Assembly (NCBI GenBank): GCA_009711765.1 | Contig: VEND01000122.1 | Location: forward strand, 1-64,000 | DNA from: Bacillota bacterium | Lineage (GTDB): Bacteria; Bacillota; Clostridia; Tissierellales; MES13 | Length of the DNA: 64,000 nt | Direction of reading: 5' to 3' | In this document: piece by piece, positions 62,912-64,000 of the stretch | How positions within the stretch are numbered: position 1 is the first letter of the stretch | How the letters are laid out: each line of letters starts with the position of its first letter | Made by a program: the position numbers and the translations under genes | Notes under the pieces: generated by a model | Told to the model about the DNA's origin: nothing | Seen by the model: the letters and a program-made list of their open reading frames with translations, nothing else | Databases searched by the model: none

Positions 62912-64000
62912 CAAATGTTTCTTCTTTCTTTCTATCATTTCCCCATTTCTTTTAATATATTCATTAAGCCCTTTAACATTAGGGACTCTTTGTATTCTAT
63001 TAGAATCTGGAAAATATATCTTACTTACTGCACCAGCACCTGCAGCTATTATTGTCTGTTTTTCTTCCATAATAAGCATATTATATATACATTCCTTATT
63101 TATTTTACAGTAACCTACATTTTCATAATTCCCAAGTATCTTCTTTTGTCTGTATAAATAATATGGATGCATCTTCATTTCCTTTGTATATTGTTTTGTT
63201 ATTTTTAACATTTCTTTAATATCATTTCCCATTGCTAATTTGAAATTTCTTTCTTTTTCCATTAATTTAGATGCCTTTTTTATTGCTAAAGTATGTACAG
63301 TTAAATTATCTGGATTCAGTTTTTTAATCTCTTTCATAGTATATTCTATTTCATTAATCCCTTCTTCAGGCAAGCCAACAATAAGGTCCATATTAATTGT
63401 AAAACCTAGTCTTTTAGCTAATTCATAAGTTTTTATTATATCTTCTCTAGTATGGTTTCTTCCAATTTTTTCTAATGTTTTATTACACATTGTTTGTGGA
63501 TTTATGCTTATTCTTTCTACTCCATTTGATTTTAGCATATTTAACAATTCAAGGTTTATAGTATCAGGTCTACCTGCTTCTACTGTAAATTCCTTAAATG
63601 TATTTTTACTAAAAACTTCATATATTTTATTAATTATTCTTTTTAAATCATTATTAGAAATAGAAGTTGGTGTGCCTCCTCCTATGTAAACTGCTTCAAG
63701 TTTCATATCTTTAGTTAACTGTCCTATCTTTTCAATTTCATATAATAATTTTTCAATATAAATATTAACTAAACTTGAACTTTTCTTTAATGAATTTGAA
63801 GGAAAGGAACAATAAATACATCTTGTAGGACAAAAGGGAATAGATATATATAAACTAAACTTATCCTTATCTAATGGGTAAATAAAACTTCTTTCTCTTT
63901 TTGCAATACTTATAAGTAAATTTGTCTTTTCTCTTGATATTTTATATTGATTCATTAATATATCTTTAATTTCTTTTCTATTTATATTTTTATCTAACAA
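62900..64000 (-). CDS. hemZ: Coproporphyrinogen dehydrogenase HemZ-like radical SAM protein (5' end outside window)
   Basis: Radical SAM enzyme of the HemN/HemZ group. The visible 366 residues include the cluster motif CPTRCIYCSF (CxxxCxxC) near residue 57, YIGGGTPTSIS near 106, and NMDLIVGLPEEG near 199. The C-terminal region has YLYRQKKILGNYENVGYC, which fits HemZ. The frame runs off the window edge at 64000; the TTG there is not a believable start because HemZ proteins have about 110 more N-terminal residues. No other heme genes are near, so its role in heme or spore metabolism is uncertain. Confidence 0.9.
   Translation of the reverse strand: MLDKNINRKEIKDILMNQYKISREKTNLLISIAKRERSFIYPLDKDKFSLYISIPFCPTRCIYCSFPSNSLKKSSSLVNIYIEKLLYEIEKIGQLTKDMKLEAVYIGGGTPTSISNNDLKRIINKIYEVFSKNTFKEFTVEAGRPDTINLELLNMLKSNGVERISINPQTMCNKTLEKIGRNHTREDIIKTYELAKRLGFTINMDLIVGLPEEGINEIEYTMKEIKKLNPDNLTVHTLAIKKASKLMEKERNFKLAMGNDIKEMLKITKQYTKEMKMHPYYLYRQKKILGNYENVGYCKINKECIYNMLIMEEKQTIIAAGAGAVSKIYFPDSNRIQRVPNVKGLNEYIKRNGEMIERKKKHLLTY

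Overview
The window looks like a 64 kb stretch of core chromosome from a low-GC, spore-forming, anaerobic Firmicute (class Clostridia, possibly near Tissierellales; this placement is inferred). The support is a strongly AT-rich composition, SpoIVA, YlbJ, an alpha/beta SASP and a YteA-like protein, FapR-controlled fatty acid synthesis with FabK instead of FabI, RemA, PrkC/Stp, and T-box and PyrR leaders. Most genes lie on the minus strand. I see no insertion sequence, prophage, CRISPR array or rRNA.

Layout: 1-5.6 kb is a fatty acid operon (fapR-plsX-fabH-fabK-fabD-fabG-acpP) behind a FapR box. 5.6-13.1 kb holds rpmF, yceD, ackA, tmcAL, a ylbK-type patatin, ylbJ, a coiled-coil gene, coaD, rsmD and a SASP gene. 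13.2-19 kb holds recG, fakA, asp23, rpmB, two tiny membrane proteins and thiN. 19-35.4 kb is the translation and signalling block (rpe, rsgA, prkC, stp, rlmN, rsmB, yugP, DUF116, fmt, def, priA, coaBC, rpoZ, gmk, remA, yicC, dapF). 35.6-41.8 kb holds rqcH, a PAP2 phosphatase, uraA, pyrR, rluD and lspA. 41.9-49.2 kb holds a yteA-like gene, DUF5665, aroF, mtnN and the division cluster divIVA-ylmH-yggT-sepF-yggS with an HlyD-like adaptor and an unknown membrane protein. 49.3-56.8 kb holds tRNA-Pro(GGG), spoIVA, gpsA, plsY, der, a PDZ/radical-SAM DUF512 gene and glyA. 56.9-64 kb holds a split threonine/serine exporter, an rseC-csoR-thioredoxin-like operon, aspS and hisS behind a T-box, and the 3' part of hemZ.

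The gene order resembles the ylb, ylo and ylm regions of Bacillus subtilis, so most of the window is conserved housekeeping DNA. The interesting signals are regulatory or concern translation starts. They are a PyrR site before uraA that looks like a translational switch, a pyrR attenuator with a diverged PyrR loop, a hisS-aspS T-box whose specifier is Asp GAC overlapping His CAU, and a roughly 260-nt leader with a GC-rich element before an rseC-csoR-pseudo-thioredoxin operon. Three genes also lack a standard start codon where family alignment and the ribosome binding site place it: fabH (CTG), yggS (ATT) and the patatin gene (none, or a one-base frameshift).

Several starts were moved from the longest open frame to the codon behind the best Shine-Dalgarno (SD) site; this is stated where it was done. 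All functional calls come from recognising motifs by eye. No database search was run.
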